From: CAYSBE01 sp044337585
GTDB taxonomy: Bacteria; Bacteroidota; Bacteroidia; UKL13-3
NCBI GenBank assembly: GCA_044337585.1
Contig: JBIINH010000125.1
Span: 1 to 6,934, forward strand
Length of the DNA: 6,934 bases
Direction: 5' to 3'
Shown: in pieces, positions 5,652 to 6,934 of the stretch
How the letters are laid out: each line of letters opens with the position of its first letter
Numbering within the stretch: position 1 is the stretch's first letter
Position numbers and translations under genes: made by a program
The notes under the pieces: generated by a model
The model's input: only the letters and a program-made list of their open reading frames with translations
Told to the model about the DNA's origin: nothing
The model's database searches: none

Positions 5652-5669
5652 ACACATCGCCATATGTGT
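5652..5669 (-). other. Hairpin downstream of the SGNH hydrolase gene
   Basis: ACACAT (5652-5657) and ATGTGT (5664-5669) form a 6-bp perfect stem with a 6-base loop, starting 30 bases after the hydrolase stop. It is placed where a terminator could be, but no T-run follows on the minus strand, so intrinsic termination is doubtful. Confidence 0.25.
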
Positions 5670-5698
5670 GGTTCAGTTGTTGGGTTAACAGTTAATAA

Positions 5699-6814
5699 TC
5701 ATTTTACCTTTTCATCAATTAATTTTTTAAAGCGCATGGCCACTTCTTTGTACTTATGGCTTTTCAAATGCAATTCGTCATACCAATCGTTTTCGCTTAA
5801 CGGGATATCCCGTAAATCCATATGATGAACATTGGTAAATTTTTTCTCCACTTCCAGCAGCATTTCATTGTACTCGTATATAAATGCCATCACAATGGCC
5901 CGCTGCAATTTTTCATCAATAATTCCTTTGATCATCAGTGGCCTGAACAACCATTTGCCTGTTCCCAAAAATGAATTGACAATGGGTTGAAGGGGATACC
6001 TAAGTGAAAAATTATTTCCTTTTTTGGGATATGGATACGCATATCCTTGCGTAATGCTTATCATGTGGTTAAACCTGTCTGTATTGTGGTACAGTCCATG
6101 AAACAGCATGGTATACTGCGCCTTCATGGTCCAGATGAATGCATAAAATGCTTTGGTAATATAAGGCTGTGCCGCCAATATCAACTCACGTTGTTCCAGG
6201 TTGTTGATGTGCGAAAGCGTTGCTGCTGTATGTTTCCGTTCTTGCTCTTCCTGTTTCATGCGCCTCACCATTACCGACATGCGTTCATTACCAACCAAAT
6301 CATTGCCACCTCCGCTTATTAAAAACACATCCGGTGCGTGAATGGTTAATGCTTCAATGTATTGCCCTTCGTAAATGATATTGGTAATCCAATCTCCGCC
6401 ATACGCATCTGAATAAATCAGGTAATGTTTGTCTTCACTTAGCCAATCGATAATGTCTTTTACAAAGGTGGGGAATAAAAACCAGGAGTCGCCTTCTGCA
6501 TAAATGCGGATGTATTGTTGGTTGGGTTTTTGGTTTTCGATGCGCTTAAAATATGCTTGTTGTCTTTTTGCGTGGCTGCGCCTGTTCAGTTTACCCAAAT
6601 TGCCGGTATTGGCATTGGATGTTTCTTTGAGCCGATCTTCATTCAAATCATAAATATGCATCACGCATTCCCGAAAATCGCCAAAGGCTTCTTTCACATC
6701 ATACTTGCCGTTTGCTGTTTTGTAGGAATGCATCAACGCATCAAAATCTGTTGCATCAAACTTCAACGGATGCTTGAGCATTTTGTCAATTAGGGATTTG
6801 TTTGCTTCGTTCAT
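5699..6814 (-). CDS. SGNH/GDSL-type hydrolase, probably cytoplasmic, with N-terminal extension and large insert
   Basis: This 371-residue protein carries the four SGNH blocks in order. Block I is YAEGDSWF (105-112) with likely nucleophile Ser110. Block II is the Gly139-Gly140 turn in DAYGGDW. Block III is GGGND (168-172) with oxyanion Asn171. Block V is DELH (346-349) with Asp346 and His349 completing the triad. It should therefore be an active esterase, lipase or related acyl hydrolase, though the substrate cannot be told. There is no signal peptide, which is unusual beside the many exported GDSL enzymes. About 100 charged, helical residues precede the catalytic domain, and some 170 residues lie between blocks III and V, including a strongly charged helix at 184-211 and an aromatic-rich region (222-263). 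The start ATG has no visible Shine-Dalgarno. It stands alone here, with 239 bases to the SOUL gene. I recognise no specific named subfamily. Confidence 0.8.
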   Translation of the reverse strand: MNEANKSLIDKMLKHPLKFDATDFDALMHSYKTANGKYDVKEAFGDFRECVMHIYDLNEDRLKETSNANTGNLGKLNRRSHAKRQQAYFKRIENQKPNQQYIRIYAEGDSWFLFPTFVKDIIDWLSEDKHYLIYSDAYGGDWITNIIYEGQYIEALTIHAPDVFLISGGGNDLVGNERMSVMVRRMKQEEQERKHTAATLSHINNLEQRELILAAQPYITKAFYAFIWTMKAQYTMLFHGLYHNTDRFNHMISITQGYAYPYPKKGNNFSLRYPLQPIVNSFLGTGKWLFRPLMIKGIIDEKLQRAIVMAFIYEYNEMLLEVEKKFTNVHHMDLRDIPLSENDWYDELHLKSHKYKEVAMRFKKLIDEKVK

Positions 6815-6871
6815 GCAGGGTGGGTATTAGTTGAATGAATGGCTTTGTTGTTGGCACATAACTACCGCAAT

Positions 6872-6893
6872 GCGTAACGGTAAATGGTTACGC
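6872..6893. repeat. 7-bp perfect inverted repeat upstream of the SGNH gene
   Basis: GCGTAAC (6872-6878) and GTTACGC (6887-6893) flank an 8-base spacer, 58-79 bases upstream of the hydrolase ATG. Immediately beyond it, TATCTTAG on the minus strand (6893-6900) resembles a -7 box with one mismatch (TAnnTTTG). If that box is real, the repeat would cover the transcription start like an operator or form a 5' leader hairpin. It could equally be the terminator of a gene outside the window. Confidence 0.4.
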
Positions 6894-6934
6894 TAAGATA
6901 AAAAATAATATGAAATATAGTATTTTATGGGAAA

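Noticed and set aside
5610..6793. Plus-strand open frames opposite the SGNH gene
   Set aside because: The minus-strand frame holds all four SGNH catalytic blocks; the plus-strand frames show no domain.
1..6934. CRISPR array, tRNA, rRNA, insertion sequence, attachment site or riboswitch
   Set aside because: I read both strands for regularly spaced repeats, cloverleaf-like arms, transposase frames and terminal repeats and found none that hold up.

Overview
The window looks like a piece of a Bacteroidota chromosome. The sequence is AT-rich, genes lack clear Shine-Dalgarno sequences, and two starts are preceded by a perfect TAnnTTTG box, the Bacteroidota -7 element. The protein families also fit (a DUF3127 protein, a two-domain Usp, a small RibD-type reductase, short DoxX proteins). 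I cannot place it below phylum with confidence; Chitinophagales/Sphingobacteriales-like is a guess. All nine genes I support lie on the minus strand, so transcription runs from high to low coordinates.

Layout in the direction of transcription. (1) 6814-5699: a signal-less SGNH/GDSL-type hydrolase with an unusual N-terminal extension and a large internal insert. (2) 5459-4866: a membrane-anchored or exported SOUL-family haem-binding-like protein. It is followed after 75 nt by two equal-length, four-helix DoxX-like membrane proteins (4790-4446 and 4444-4100) separated by one base. (3) 3929-3399: a RibD/DHFR-fold reductase, apparently monocistronic. (4) 3115-665: a tight three-gene unit of tandem-domain universal stress protein, DUF2062 membrane protein (GTG start overlapping the previous stop) and a secreted DNA/RNA non-specific nuclease ending in two Cys3His modules. 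(5) 379-5: a DUF3127 protein with an SSB-like acidic tail, behind the best promoter in the window.

No intergenic stretch exceeds 300 bases. The longest are 380-664, 3116-3398, 5460-5698 and 3930-4099. They hold short inverted or direct repeats and candidate promoters, but no RNA gene, CRISPR array, insertion sequence or tRNA that I can recognise.

Most of this is ordinary housekeeping or stress-type content. The parts most worth a second look are the nuclease with its tandem C-terminal Cys3His modules and its operon partners, the SOUL plus paired DoxX cluster, the cytoplasmic SGNH protein, the SSB-like tail on the DUF3127 protein, and a cluster of TGCAT motifs including an exact 11-bp direct repeat upstream of the stress operon. 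I see no convincing evidence of a complete new defence or mobile system.
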